From Bacteroidota bacterium (lineage in GTDB: Bacteria; Bacteroidota; Bacteroidia; Chitinophagales; Saprospiraceae), in contig JANSWP010000009.1 of NCBI GenBank assembly GCA_024743405.1, positions 1-64,000 on the forward strand: a stretch of DNA of 64,000 bases. The letters run 5' to 3'. Of the stretch, positions 20,601 to 28,754 are shown piece by piece. Position 1 is the stretch's first letter. Every line of letters begins with the position of its first letter. The notes beneath the pieces were generated by a model. That model had not been told where the DNA came from and did not search any database. It was given only the letters and a program-made list of their open reading frames with translations. Made by a program: the position numbers and the translations under genes.

Positions 20601-23600
20601 CAAATAAATTGTGCTAATGCTACGGTTAATCTCGATGGAAGCGGATCTTCTCAAGGTAGTGGACAAACTTATAATTGGTCAGGACCTGGTGTTGTTTCGG
20701 GTGGAAATACTTTGACGCCTACTGTCAATGCTATTGGAACCTATACTTTGACAGTTACTGGTTCAAATGGCTGTGCGGAGACATCAGATGTAGAAGTTAC
20801 GGAAGACTTTATTTTGCCAACTTCTGATGCTGGCGATGATGTAGTGATCGCTTGTAATGCTACAAGCATTAATTTAAATGGTACTAACTCTTCTCAAGGT
20901 GCTCAATACAATTATGCATGGGATGGCCCAAATGTGATTTCTGGAGAGAATACGTTGGAACCATCGGTTGGTCAAATTGGAACATATACTTTAACCGTAA
21001 CTAATACAGGAAATGGTTGTACTTCTACATCAGACGTAGAAGTAACAACGACTCCTCCTCCGGCTGCTGATATCTCCTCTCAAACCAATGTTGATTGTAA
21101 TGGAAATTCAACAGGTGAAGCGACGACTTCTGTTACAGGTGGTGCAATGCCTTATGCTTACGAATGGTCAAGTGGCGGAACAGAAGCTACTGAAACTGGA
21201 TTGGCAGCTGGGACTTATGAGGTGACAGTAACGGATACGGATCAATGTACAGCCATCGCAGAAGTAATCATTACAGAGCCTGATGTTCTTGGCGCGAATG
21301 CTACTTCAACGAATTTAACTTCTGTTGGCGCGAATGACGGAACAGCTTCCGTAGACCCAGTAGGTGGAACTTCGACTTATTCTTACGAATGGGATAATGG
21401 AGAAACAACTGCTTCTATTTCTGGTCTAGCACCAGGAGATTATACGGTGACGGTAACGGATGCAAATAATTGTACGGATGTTCAAACCGTTACAGTCGAA
21501 CCATTTGATTGTAGCCCAGTTGGATTGACAGTTTCTGGTTCTGATGCATTGTGTAATGGAGCAAGTGACGGTGAAGTTTCAGCTTCTGGAACGAATGGGG
21601 AGAATCCATTCGCTTATGAATGGTCTACTGGTGATATGACTTCAACCGTTAGCAATATAGCTGCGGGTACTTATACAGTGACTGCAACGGATAATAATGG
21701 CTGTATTGTGGTTGATGAGATCACAATAAGTGAGCCTACACTATTAGAATCCAATATTTCAGGTTCAACCAATGTTGATTGTAATGGAAATTCAACCGGC
21801 TCTGCAACAGTTGCAGCTGATGGCGGAACTCCGGGTTACCTTTATCAATGGTCAACTGGTGGAACGAACCCGACTGAAATGAATATGCCAGCTGGTACTC
21901 ATACTGTTGTTGTGACAGATGATCATGGTTGTGAAACCACGTCCGAAATTATTATCACTCAGCCTGATCCATTAAATGCGAATCAATCTTCCATGAATGA
22001 GTCCGGCGTTAATGCCAATGATGGAACAGCTACCGCTGACCCGATGGGTGGAACAGCTGGGTTTACTTACTTCTGGAATACAGGCGCAACGAGTCAAACT
22101 ATTGAGAATTTGTCTCCTGGTGAGTATTGTGTTACCGTGACGGATGCAAACGGTTGTGAAGATACTGGCTGTACAACTGTAAATAGCTTTGATTGTGGAG
22201 CGATAACTTCTGAATTTGATATTGTTCAAACAAGTTGTAATGGCGCAGCAGATGGAGAAGCGACTGTCAATATGAACGGTGGTACTTTACCATATGCTTA
22301 CGAATGGTCAAGTGGAGACATTGGAGAAACAGCAAATGCATTGTCGGCTGGTGAATATGAAGTCACTGCAACGGATGACAATGGCTGTGTAATCATTTCT
22401 TCTGTTACTGTCCCAGAACCAGATATGGTCGTTGTTGATATAATGAATCAGACAAATGTTGTTTGTGAAGGTCAAGAAACTGGTTCTGCTACTGTGATGG
22501 CAACTGGCGGCAATGGTGGCTTTGATTTCCTTTGGTCTGATGGCACAATGGGTGCTACCATTCAAGAGGTGTCAGCAGGAATTTATACAGTTACTGCAAC
22601 TGATATTAATGATTGTGAAGGAATTTTAGAGATAGAAATCACAACGGAGGAAGATAATGAAGCTCCTGTTGTTTTGACTCAAAATATAACAGTTGTTTTA
22701 GATGATAATGGAATGTACTTATTGACTCCTGATATGATTGATGATGGTACATCTGACAATTGTGAACTAATTAATCTTTCATTAGATATCACAGAACTGA
22801 CTTGTGATCAAGTTGGAGAAATTATGGTAACGCTTACTGGTGAAGATGCTAGTGGTAACCTCGGACAAGGATTGGCGACTGTAACTGTTTTAGACGAAAC
22901 AGCACCGACCATGACCTGCCCGGATGATATTATCACTAATAATTGTGCATCCCCAATTGCATATAGTGTTCCAACTGGCGAAGATTTATGTGGGTTAGTG
23001 ACTGTTTTCCTAATCGAAGGTTTACCTAGTGGTTCTATTTTCCCTACAGGTGCAACTGTTGTGACTTGGAGTGGAACGGATCCATCTGGAAATGAAGCGA
23101 GTTGTAGCTTCACCGTGAATATTCAGAGTGATTTACAGTCTGGTATCGATTTCGTCATGCCAAATTGTTATGGTGAGGAAAGTGGTTCAGCAACCTCCTT
23201 ACCCGATGGTGGTACTGCACCTTATACTTATCAATGGGATGATCCAGCTTTACAAGTGACGCAAGAAGCCACAGGGCTGGCTGCGGGCACATACAATGTT
23301 ATTGTGACGGATAATGTTGGTTGTATTGTAGCCGCTACTATAGAGGTTGATCAACCGGATGAATTGATTTCTACCTTAGATGATATTCAAAATGAGAACG
23401 GTAGTAATGCCGATGGGTCTATTTCAATTACTCCTTCTGGTGGAACAGGTACCAACTATACTTTTAACTGGACAAAAGATGGCGATCCTTTTTCTACTGA
23501 TGAAGACCTGACCAATTTATCATTTGGCGAATATTGTGTTGAAATTACAGATGAAAACGGTTGTATTACTACAGAATGTTATACAGTAGAAATGATCAAC

Positions 23601-23870
23601 AGTACCAATAATCCTGAATTAGAGCAATACATAACGGTTCTTCCAAATCCAACAAATGGTCTTGTAAATGTCAACTTCAAACTCAATGATGCACGCAATG
23701 TCAAGGTTGAATGGTATGATTACATTGGCAGATTATTGATCGAAAGCGACCAAGAATTAGTCTCTGAAAGATCATTGTCTTTTGATTTGTCAGAATTGGC
23801 AAGTGGCGTTTATTTGGCAAGAATTGTTGTAGATGAAGAGGTATTAGTGAAGAAAGTGATTGTAGAATAA
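17625..23870 (+). CDS. Giant secreted metalloprotease with PKD, SprB-like and HYR repeats and a T9SS sorting domain
   Basis: 2081 residues. Order: signal peptide (1-20, ending SFSQ); propeptide-like region to about 190; reprolysin-like metzincin domain with the zinc site HEMGHNYNANH (His344, Glu345, His348, His354) and the following DIMDPV Met-turn. PKD-type beta domains follow (about 400-650), then six Ig-like repeats of about 82 residues starting (A/S)(D/N/S)AG (about 654-1142). Next come several SprB-type repeats (CNG...G..TV..GG..PY.Y.WS..., about 1148-1700 and again about 1838-1990) and an HYR-like domain (about 1755-1830). A type A T9SS C-terminal domain starts at LPNPTNGLVNV (about 2000-2081) and ends VKKVIVE. 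It is expected to be exported by type IX secretion and attached to the surface or released, acting on proteins or as an adhesin. Near-identical DNA runs between repeats point to recent internal duplication. Confidence 0.9.
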   Translation: MMLRLLTVFFAICLSFNSFSQEVFSGKLTKTLNHEKLNKEFKKYEVFQLDFSAINDFAKSEGNYIPIHLQLGDKYDWNIDLYPRELFSSDYKAQVQTEKGIQTIDFDTNIAFNGNLKGSPSDEVTLTISKDFFGGLINDGKVEYFIEPYRRFVPNASKDLFVVYKGSDVHDKGGLCAAHEVSKKIIEFGGHINKQEPKGGTAEVVACYEMEYAIAGDLSMFNAYGSVGAVIGHTTNITNLSQNNYDDEFNHQVLFLIVTHFIVSTSNPWTASNNASNYLSSFRIWGNNGGFGVNYDLAGCWTNLNISGGVVGVAYINGLCNSFKYHLIEDFTSNTNTLRQTLSHEMGHNYNANHNNPASGDIMDPVVNGSSTWSFGSQNVINNKITSSINSGCFSACAGLLPPAANFTVTPPIGCAPLTVTCNDLSVNGPTQWSWTVSLNGVTLFTSVQQNPTFTLVNAGCYDITLTASNSIGASAPFTQQVTVNAAPNANFFWTNIGTTVVFTNLSTPNDPCLAPTSYLWNFGDGNTSTEFEPMHTYATEAVYNVTLTASNSCGTSTIPQEVAAYFPPSANFTADPTSGCAVLDVDFVNTSSTNSLTANWIFEGGSPATSSDFFPSIQYFTPGTYDVTLEVCNPAGCDILVLPDYIEILDQPEADAGPTQLIDCNNAEVDLDGSASSQGNNYIYSWTTVNGNIVSGANTLTPTVDAPGEYCLEVMDNNGENCTATSCVEVFEDLLTPTADAGPSMAIDCINSLVTLDGTGSSQNGNFSYEWAGPSIVSGGTTLTPEVDLPGFYTITVTNDDNGCTEEAETEVTDDMVAPIANAGDDMVIDCNNVEVTLDGSGSSQGANISYDWSGPGIVSGGNSLTPIVNSAGLYVLIVTNNNNGCTELSEAMVNEDTDLPIASAGDDAELNCNVTSVTLDGSNSSQGSNYTYAWSGPSIVSGGNSLMPVVAAPGTYTITVTNLNNGCTSTSNAEVTGDNTVPTASAGPTQQINCANATVNLDGSGSSQGSGQTYNWSGPGVVSGGNTLTPTVNAIGTYTLTVTGSNGCAETSDVEVTEDFILPTSDAGDDVVIACNATSINLNGTNSSQGAQYNYAWDGPNVISGENTLEPSVGQIGTYTLTVTNTGNGCTSTSDVEVTTTPPPAADISSQTNVDCNGNSTGEATTSVTGGAMPYAYEWSSGGTEATETGLAAGTYEVTVTDTDQCTAIAEVIITEPDVLGANATSTNLTSVGANDGTASVDPVGGTSTYSYEWDNGETTASISGLAPGDYTVTVTDANNCTDVQTVTVEPFDCSPVGLTVSGSDALCNGASDGEVSASGTNGENPFAYEWSTGDMTSTVSNIAAGTYTVTATDNNGCIVVDEITISEPTLLESNISGSTNVDCNGNSTGSATVAADGGTPGYLYQWSTGGTNPTEMNMPAGTHTVVVTDDHGCETTSEIIITQPDPLNANQSSMNESGVNANDGTATADPMGGTAGFTYFWNTGATSQTIENLSPGEYCVTVTDANGCEDTGCTTVNSFDCGAITSEFDIVQTSCNGAADGEATVNMNGGTLPYAYEWSSGDIGETANALSAGEYEVTATDDNGCVIISSVTVPEPDMVVVDIMNQTNVVCEGQETGSATVMATGGNGGFDFLWSDGTMGATIQEVSAGIYTVTATDINDCEGILEIEITTEEDNEAPVVLTQNITVVLDDNGMYLLTPDMIDDGTSDNCELINLSLDITELTCDQVGEIMVTLTGEDASGNLGQGLATVTVLDETAPTMTCPDDIITNNCASPIAYSVPTGEDLCGLVTVFLIEGLPSGSIFPTGATVVTWSGTDPSGNEASCSFTVNIQSDLQSGIDFVMPNCYGEESGSATSLPDGGTAPYTYQWDDPALQVTQEATGLAAGTYNVIVTDNVGCIVAATIEVDQPDELISTLDDIQNENGSNADGSISITPSGGTGTNYTFNWTKDGDPFSTDEDLTNLSFGEYCVEITDENGCITTECYTVEMINSTNNPELEQYITVLPNPTNGLVNVNFKLNDARNVKVEWYDYIGRLLIESDQELVSERSLSFDLSELASGVYLARIVVDEEVLVKKVIVE

Positions 23871-23913
23871 ATTGATTAGACTGTTTAACTAATAAAGTTA
23901 TCTAATAAACCTT

Positions 23914-23951
23914 AATAAAGCCATCGAGCAACAGGTCTCGGTGGCTTTATT
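23914..23951. terminator. Bidirectional terminator between convergent genes
   Basis: 15-bp stem, 23914-23928 with 23937-23951 (aataaagcc... / ...ggctttatt), with one wobble pair and an 8-nt loop. It is A-rich before and T-rich after. It lies between the giant secreted protein (plus) and the glycosyltransferase (minus). Confidence 0.85.
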
Positions 23952-23963
23952 TGTTGGATAAAC

Positions 23964-24941
23964 TTAGATTTTTTGAATAATTTCCTCCTCTGAAATGTCC
24001 ATCATACACTTAAAATGCCCTTTTGGACATTTCGGATAACCAATCTTAGAACATGGTCGGCAAGAAAGGTTTTTTATCTCAATTGTTGTATTTCGTTCAA
24101 CTCCTTTTTCATAATAAGGATACATACCTAATCCCGGAATCGTATTTCCCCAAATCGAAATAATTTCCTTTTGAAAAGCCGCTGAAATATGCATCATGCC
24201 GGTATCATGAGTAATGACTTTTGATGCATCTCGGATTAACGCTGCTGAGTCGTGTAGGCTTAATTTTCCGCATAAATTTTGAATGTTATCTCCGCATTTT
24301 TTGGCGATTTCAACTCCTTCTTTTTCAACGTCTTTTCCACCAATCAAAAAGGTAGGCTGCTTTATTTTTTGACAAATCGAAATGATCTTTTCTTTTGGCA
24401 ATCGTTTGGTGAGATGTGCTGCACCTATCGCAAAGACTATATAACCTTGTATATTAAATAATTCTTGGTATTGCGATTTAAAATCATTTGGCAAAAAATA
24501 ATCTAAACCTTCTTCATCATTTTCAATACCCAACTCTTTTACCGTTTCGAAATATCGATCCACAATATGAATATTCGGCAATCGATTGATTTTGAAATTG
24601 ACGATTAACCATTTCTCAAAATTGATTTTATTGAATGAATAGCTTTTCGCTTTTAGTGCAAATTTGACTTGAGAACTTCTCAAATTTTTGTGTAAATCAA
24701 TCACATAATCATAGCCCTCCTTCTTCAAATCAGGCAAGACTTCACTTACTTTTTTATTGAGTGTGAAGACTTTATCAATGTATGGATTATGAGCTAATAG
24801 GCAAGAAAAAGATTGTTTGGTTAAATAGTGTACGTCGGCTTTGAGCTGCTTTTTTAAACATCTAATAATTGGCGTTGTGAGAACAATATCGCCGATGGAT
24901 GAAAAACGAATAAGTAGTATTTTGGTAGGAGTTTTAGCCAT
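23964..24941 (-). CDS. Glycosyltransferase family 9 (heptosyltransferase-like)
   Basis: 325 residues, GT-B fold glycosyltransferase expected to add a heptose or other sugar to the lipopolysaccharide core at the inner membrane. The N-terminal ILLIRFSSIGDIVLTTPIIRCL is the hallmark of heptosyltransferases, and the mid-protein FAIGAAHLTKRLPKEK and C-terminal DTGMMHISAA (donor-binding region) also match. A cysteine-rich tail (CRPCSKIGYPKCPKGHFKC) is typical of the Bacteroidota version. Its ATG overlaps the stop of the upstream GT39 gene (TAATG), so the two are translationally coupled. Confidence 0.85.
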   Translation of the reverse strand: MAKTPTKILLIRFSSIGDIVLTTPIIRCLKKQLKADVHYLTKQSFSCLLAHNPYIDKVFTLNKKVSEVLPDLKKEGYDYVIDLHKNLRSSQVKFALKAKSYSFNKINFEKWLIVNFKINRLPNIHIVDRYFETVKELGIENDEEGLDYFLPNDFKSQYQELFNIQGYIVFAIGAAHLTKRLPKEKIISICQKIKQPTFLIGGKDVEKEGVEIAKKCGDNIQNLCGKLSLHDSAALIRDASKVITHDTGMMHISAAFQKEIISIWGNTIPGLGMYPYYEKGVERNTTIEIKNLSCRPCSKIGYPKCPKGHFKCMMDISEEEIIQKI

Positions 24942-26482
24942 TATTTGATAACCAATATTTTACAGGTGTCCCATGCATTTAAAACCTCATATTCGTATAC
25001 TTTATCCAATTTTGGAAAAACCTTTTTTTCGCAAACCATCAAAGTGTCACTCGGTTGAAATTCCAATGGTCTTTTTCCAAATTCATATTTATTCAAGTCA
25101 AAATCAAGTAAGGGCTGTGCATTGATTTTGTAACCATTTAGGTTCCGGGCACTTCGGTAATATTGGACATGAGAATTAAAATATCTATGTACAATTGTGT
25201 AGTTTTTAACTTCATCATTTCTCTCCATAAAGTCTCGAAATTTCAAAAATTTCCAATCATGGTCAGGCAATTTTTCAAAGTAAATTCGGTCAATTGTTTT
25301 TTGATAAGGCTGAAAGAAAATAGTCAAGACAAAAATGGAAAGGAACAAATATTTAGCAATGGAAAATTTCGAAGATAAAGCTAAGTCGCCTCCCAAATTA
25401 TTCAAGTATCGCCATCCGCCCTCAAACAAAGTATTAAAACCCAACCCAATCAATAGTGCTAAACACGGATAAATGGGTGCCACATACCATTGGATTTTAG
25501 TTTGACCATACATCAAAACAGAAAAGAAAAGCACTACATTGATTAATATTAAAGTCGTCAAATTTCGAGTGATTCCTTTCTTAAATAAACCTACAAAAAT
25601 ACCCAATGGTAAAAACCATATCCAAGGCATAAAGTGCCCTTTTTGATACATGATCTTGAAGTACAAATACCATGGGTGATTATGTCCTTCTTTTGATTTG
25701 AAATATCGACCACCCATATCATTTTCCCATGCCGCTTCAATATAACCAGGATTATACATCTCTCTTAAAAAATAGAAGCCACCAATGAAAAATAGGATTC
25801 CTAAACCGGCAAACCAGGTATGTTTAGAGATTAAAAGAGGCTTCAGTTTTTTTCGAAAAATAGCATATAATAATAGGGTAGGGGCGAAGAAAAAACCGGC
25901 AATACTTTTAGTAAAGGCCGCGAGGGTTATAAAAAGTGCAGTAAGGTAAAGCCATTTTGGATTGAGGATTGGTGATTGACGATTGACGATTTTTTCTAAA
26001 AACACAAAAAACAATAACAAATAACTAGTTTCCCAAAGCGTCAAAAGCGCATCGAAGTCACCCGAGCGAGTCATGTGCTCACTAATAAATCCTCTTGTCG
26101 ACAGTAACACTAAAGCTGCAAAAAAACCAACCATTGGTTTTTTTAATACCTTCCAAGAAAAGAGAATCAAAACGAATAGTGTCCCCAAACCAGCAATGGC
26201 GGCAGGCATTCGAATGGCTAATTCGGTATATCCCAGCAGTTTAATCCAGAAAACTTGACACCATATCAATAAGGGTGGTTTGGTTCCCCACATTTCGGGT
26301 TCGCCGGCGTAATGGGTAACTAGAAAATTGCCGTTTTGTACCATTTCAAAAGCATTCACCGCACGGCGACCTTCATCCCAAAGGCGCAAAGGCAATTGAT
26401 CCAAATGCAAAAAGAGGGGGAAGTAGCATAGGAGTAAAAAGAGAAAAAGGAAGAATAGCCTTATGGAATTTTGTTTTGTCAT
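24941..26482 (-). CDS. Family 39-type membrane glycosyltransferase (ArnT/PMT-like)
   Basis: 513-residue integral membrane protein with about 11-12 hydrophobic segments. It resembles the PMT_2/ArnT group, which moves a sugar from a polyprenyl-phosphate donor to a protein or lipid acceptor on the periplasmic side. An acidic pair in the first periplasmic loop (RLWDEGRRAVNA) corresponds to the catalytic DE motif, and WGTKPPLLIW follows as in ArnT-like enzymes. A soluble C-terminal part covers about 395-513. It overlaps the heptosyltransferase start by one base, which suggests joint work on envelope glycans. The acceptor is unknown. Confidence 0.85.
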   Translation of the reverse strand: MTKQNSIRLFFLFLFLLLCYFPLFLHLDQLPLRLWDEGRRAVNAFEMVQNGNFLVTHYAGEPEMWGTKPPLLIWCQVFWIKLLGYTELAIRMPAAIAGLGTLFVLILFSWKVLKKPMVGFFAALVLLSTRGFISEHMTRSGDFDALLTLWETSYLLLFFVFLEKIVNRQSPILNPKWLYLTALFITLAAFTKSIAGFFFAPTLLLYAIFRKKLKPLLISKHTWFAGLGILFFIGGFYFLREMYNPGYIEAAWENDMGGRYFKSKEGHNHPWYLYFKIMYQKGHFMPWIWFLPLGIFVGLFKKGITRNLTTLILINVVLFFSVLMYGQTKIQWYVAPIYPCLALLIGLGFNTLFEGGWRYLNNLGGDLALSSKFSIAKYLFLSIFVLTIFFQPYQKTIDRIYFEKLPDHDWKFLKFRDFMERNDEVKNYTIVHRYFNSHVQYYRSARNLNGYKINAQPLLDFDLNKYEFGKRPLEFQPSDTLMVCEKKVFPKLDKVYEYEVLNAWDTCKILVIK

Positions 26483-26552
26483 TGATGAAATTAGCCCGGT
26501 TTAAAGAACAAAGGTGGTGAGATTTTCGGGATTTTTATTTTTGAATGACTAT

Positions 26553-26713
26553 AGACTTGTTCGGAAATAATAAATTAGCATATGAAAAAATCTTTTTCCC
26601 TCCTAATTCTGCTATTTTTCCTCCCGTACCTACGGGTACGAAACTCAAAATGAGCCTCGTCTGAGAAAAAAATCTAATTTTCACATATCCAAATCTTATT
26701 TCCGAACAAATCT
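26553..26713. mobile_element. MITE-like element with terminal inverted repeats, copy 1
   Basis: 161 bp with imperfect terminal inverted repeats of about 36 bp. The left end reads agacttgttcggaaataa and the right end is its near reverse complement, ttatttccgaacaaatct. The centre has a perfect 6-bp hairpin at 26625-26640 (cgtacc/ggtacg). The same ends recur at 55666-55723 with the centre missing. It encodes no protein and lies in an intergenic gap. No transposase was seen in the window. Confidence 0.7.
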
Positions 26714-26824
26714 TATGAATTCGAAATAAAACCTCCAATCAGGGAATTTTTCCTACTTCATTTTTGTAAGATGGAAGTATCTCCAAAAAACCTTCATTTT
26801 TTCACCTTTAATATCTTTAAGAAC

Positions 26825-27820
26825 ATGAGAAAGTTGGCTTCAATCCAACGGATTAAGGCGTTGGAATCGATTGAAAATGCTGATTCAATTTTGAAAGCAA
26901 CTGTTCTTGGTTGGCAATTAGTTGTCAAAAAGGGTGAATTTAAGGTGGGCGATCTTTGTGTGTACTGTGAAATTGATAGTATACTACCTGATAAGCCTGA
27001 ATTTGAATTCTTACGACCTCGAAAAATGCGGATCCGAACAGTTAGATTACGTAGACAAATATCTCAAGGGATTTGTTTTCCATTGTCTATACTTCCTTCC
27101 GGAATTTCAATTGAAGAAGGCGGGGACGTAACAAGTATTTTGGAAATCACAAAATATGAACCCCCGATTCCAGCGCAACTTTCAGGGCTTGTAAAGGGTG
27201 TATTTCCATCCTTTATTCCAAAAACGGATGAAACTCGGGTTCAAGTTTTACAAGATTTATTAGATAAATATGTAGGAGATACTTGTTTTGTGACTGAGAA
27301 ATTGGATGGTTCTAGTGTAACTTATTTTTTCAATAATGGGGAGTTCGGGGTATGCAGCCGAAACCTAGAATTATTGGAAACAGAAGGTAATTCATTATGG
27401 TCAGTCGCACGAGAGTTGGATTTGGAAAACAAACTTCTAAAGTTTGGTAAAAACTTGGCTTTGCAAGGCGAAATTATCGGAGAAGGTATCCAAAAGAACA
27501 AATACAGATTGCGTGGACAAAAAGTGCATTTTTTTAATGCATTCGATATAGATAATTACCAATACTTCAACTTTGACTTGTTTATGCGTTTTATGGATGA
27601 TTTTGAGTTGGAGTCTGTACCCGTTTTAGAATCAGATTTTGCTCTTTCATCTGATATTCCAACATTGGTAGAAAAGGCGATAGGTAAATCTGTTTTAAGA
27701 CAGGAAACGCACAGAGAGGGAATTGTGATTCGACCACTTCAAGAGAAAACAGATACGATTGGAAGAGTTTCTTTTAAGTCAATCAATCCGAAGTTCTTGT
27801 TGAAATTTGAGGATGCCTAA
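26825..27820 (+). CDS. DraRnl-like (Rnl5-type) ATP-dependent RNA ligase
   Basis: 331-residue nucleotidyltransferase that seals 3'-OH/5'-phosphate RNA ends. The layout matches the Deinococcus DRB0094 type: an N-terminal OB-like domain (about 1-110, starting MRKLASIQRI), then the ligase domain. Motif I is TEKLDGSS with adenylated Lys159. Motif III-like residues are VHFFNAFDI, motif IV is EGIVIRP, and motif V is KSINPKFLLK. The ATG at 26825 is preferred because the OB domain begins there; the in-frame ATG at 26771 would add 18 unrelated residues. It stands alone in its transcript. It may act in RNA repair together with the Ro60/Y RNA locus about 15 kb downstream, but that is inferred from proximity only. 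Confidence 0.85.
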   Translation: MRKLASIQRIKALESIENADSILKATVLGWQLVVKKGEFKVGDLCVYCEIDSILPDKPEFEFLRPRKMRIRTVRLRRQISQGICFPLSILPSGISIEEGGDVTSILEITKYEPPIPAQLSGLVKGVFPSFIPKTDETRVQVLQDLLDKYVGDTCFVTEKLDGSSVTYFFNNGEFGVCSRNLELLETEGNSLWSVARELDLENKLLKFGKNLALQGEIIGEGIQKNKYRLRGQKVHFFNAFDIDNYQYFNFDLFMRFMDDFELESVPVLESDFALSSDIPTLVEKAIGKSVLRQETHREGIVIRPLQEKTDTIGRVSFKSINPKFLLKFEDA

Positions 27821-27834
27821 TTTAGATCATTCCT

Positions 27835-27874
27835 GGTGTCGGCTATTTTGAAAATGGCCGGCATCCTTATTTTT
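27835..27874 (+). terminator. Terminator between RNA ligase and GNAT genes
   Basis: Imperfect GC-rich stem (ggtgtcggc ... gccggcatcc) around the loop tattttgaaaatg, followed on the plus strand by ttattttttagg. It lies just after the ligase stop, and its T-tract overlaps the stop codon of the convergent GNAT gene. Confidence 0.65.
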
Positions 27875-28313
27875 TAGGATATTTACTAATCAAGATTTTT
27901 TCCATATATCTTTCCTGGTTTTTCAAAGATGTAAATCCAAATTGCCTATAAAATTCGTGTGCATCCTCTGTAATCAATAATAATTTTCTAAGCTTCTTTA
28001 AACCAGGGTGCTCAAGTATCTTTTCCATCATCCATTTGCCCGCTCCCTTGCCTCTGTGCGATTTCAAAATAAACACGTCAGAAAGATAGGCGAATGTGGC
28101 AAGATCGGTTACCATTCTTCCAAATCCAATTTGTTCATTTTCAATATAAAGCCCGAAACAAAGCGTGTCTTCAATTGACTCTTCCACTGTCTCGTAGGTG
28201 ATGTTTTCGGCCCAATACGATTCTTCCGAAAGGAATTGATGAATAACTTGAAGGTCTAATTTCTTTGGGTTAGTCGAAAGTAAAAAAGGAGGGTTCTTAC
28301 ATTCATAATGCAT
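27867..28313 (-). CDS. GNAT-family N-acetyltransferase
   Basis: 148 residues with the single GNAT fold. The acetyl-CoA binding motif A appears as FILKSHRGKGAGKWMME (R/Q-x-x-G-x-G/A pattern), preceded by the beta-4 strand FAYLSDVF and followed by LLITEDAHEFYRQFGF. Such proteins acetylate amines on small molecules, peptides or tRNA. The substrate cannot be told. It is transcribed alone, convergent with the RNA ligase gene, and preceded by a hairpin-rich gap. Confidence 0.8.
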   Translation of the reverse strand: MHYECKNPPFLLSTNPKKLDLQVIHQFLSEESYWAENITYETVEESIEDTLCFGLYIENEQIGFGRMVTDLATFAYLSDVFILKSHRGKGAGKWMMEKILEHPGLKKLRKLLLITEDAHEFYRQFGFTSLKNQERYMEKILISKYPKK

Positions 28314-28475
28314 CTAGAATAAATTTTGTGAATGCAAATTTAAGATTTTTCGACTCAATCGTTAGGACACTATTCTTTATACGTTCCTAACTTGGCAGAG
28401 CCAGTGCCATAAAATTTCAATTTATACTTCTTCATTTTTCCATGATGAAAAACGAAGCAAAAAAATCTAGGCTGT

Positions 28476-28598
28476 GGATATTTTGGCTAAAATTCAATTC
28501 CCTTTGCACTCACACCCAAACTCGCCGACTTTGTCAGGCTCAAACATGGGTGTTCTTCTAGGTTTATCTCAATTGAATTTCTTAACGCCAAAATCTCC
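28476..28598. repeat. Nested inverted repeat (123 bp)
   Basis: Outer arms 28476-28500 and 28571-28598 are complementary with small gaps (atattttggc / gccaaaat). A middle stem is acaccca / tgggtgt, and an innermost stem is gccgac-ttt-gtcaggc. The three nested levels fold as one long imperfect stem. Confidence 0.6.
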
Positions 28599-28693
28599 AA
28601 TGCCAACAGGTGTCCCATACTAACTCTTGCCACATTTGCGCAAAAGTTAATTGAATAGATCCTAAGAAATAAGGCAATATATGAGAAAGTAAG

Positions 28694-28732
28694 AAGCCCT
28701 TCCTCATATATTGAAATGAGGAAGGGCTTTTT
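28694..28732. terminator. Strong hairpin, probable terminator
   Basis: Perfect 14-bp stem (28694-28707 with 28716-28729) around an 8-nt loop, followed on the plus strand by ttttt. It lies 25 nt beyond the stop of the minus-strand M28 peptidase gene and is the likely end of that transcript, although the T-tract is better on the plus strand. Confidence 0.65.
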
Positions 28733-28754
28733 CTAAAATGCTTGAATATAATTT

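Larger units (their letters stand above)
28314..28754. other. 441-bp gap with three hairpins, possible structured element
   Basis: No credible ORF. It contains a hairpin at 28430-28457 (11-bp arms, one mismatch), a nested structure at 28476-28598, and the terminator-like hairpin at 28694-28732. The density of structure is unusual for a gap between two minus-strand genes. It could be a MITE relic or a small structured RNA. Confidence 0.5.

Noticed and set aside
19589-21050. CRISPR-like periodicity in the giant gene
   Set aside because: The repeats are coding (about 82-residue units), far too long and diverged; they are protein repeats.
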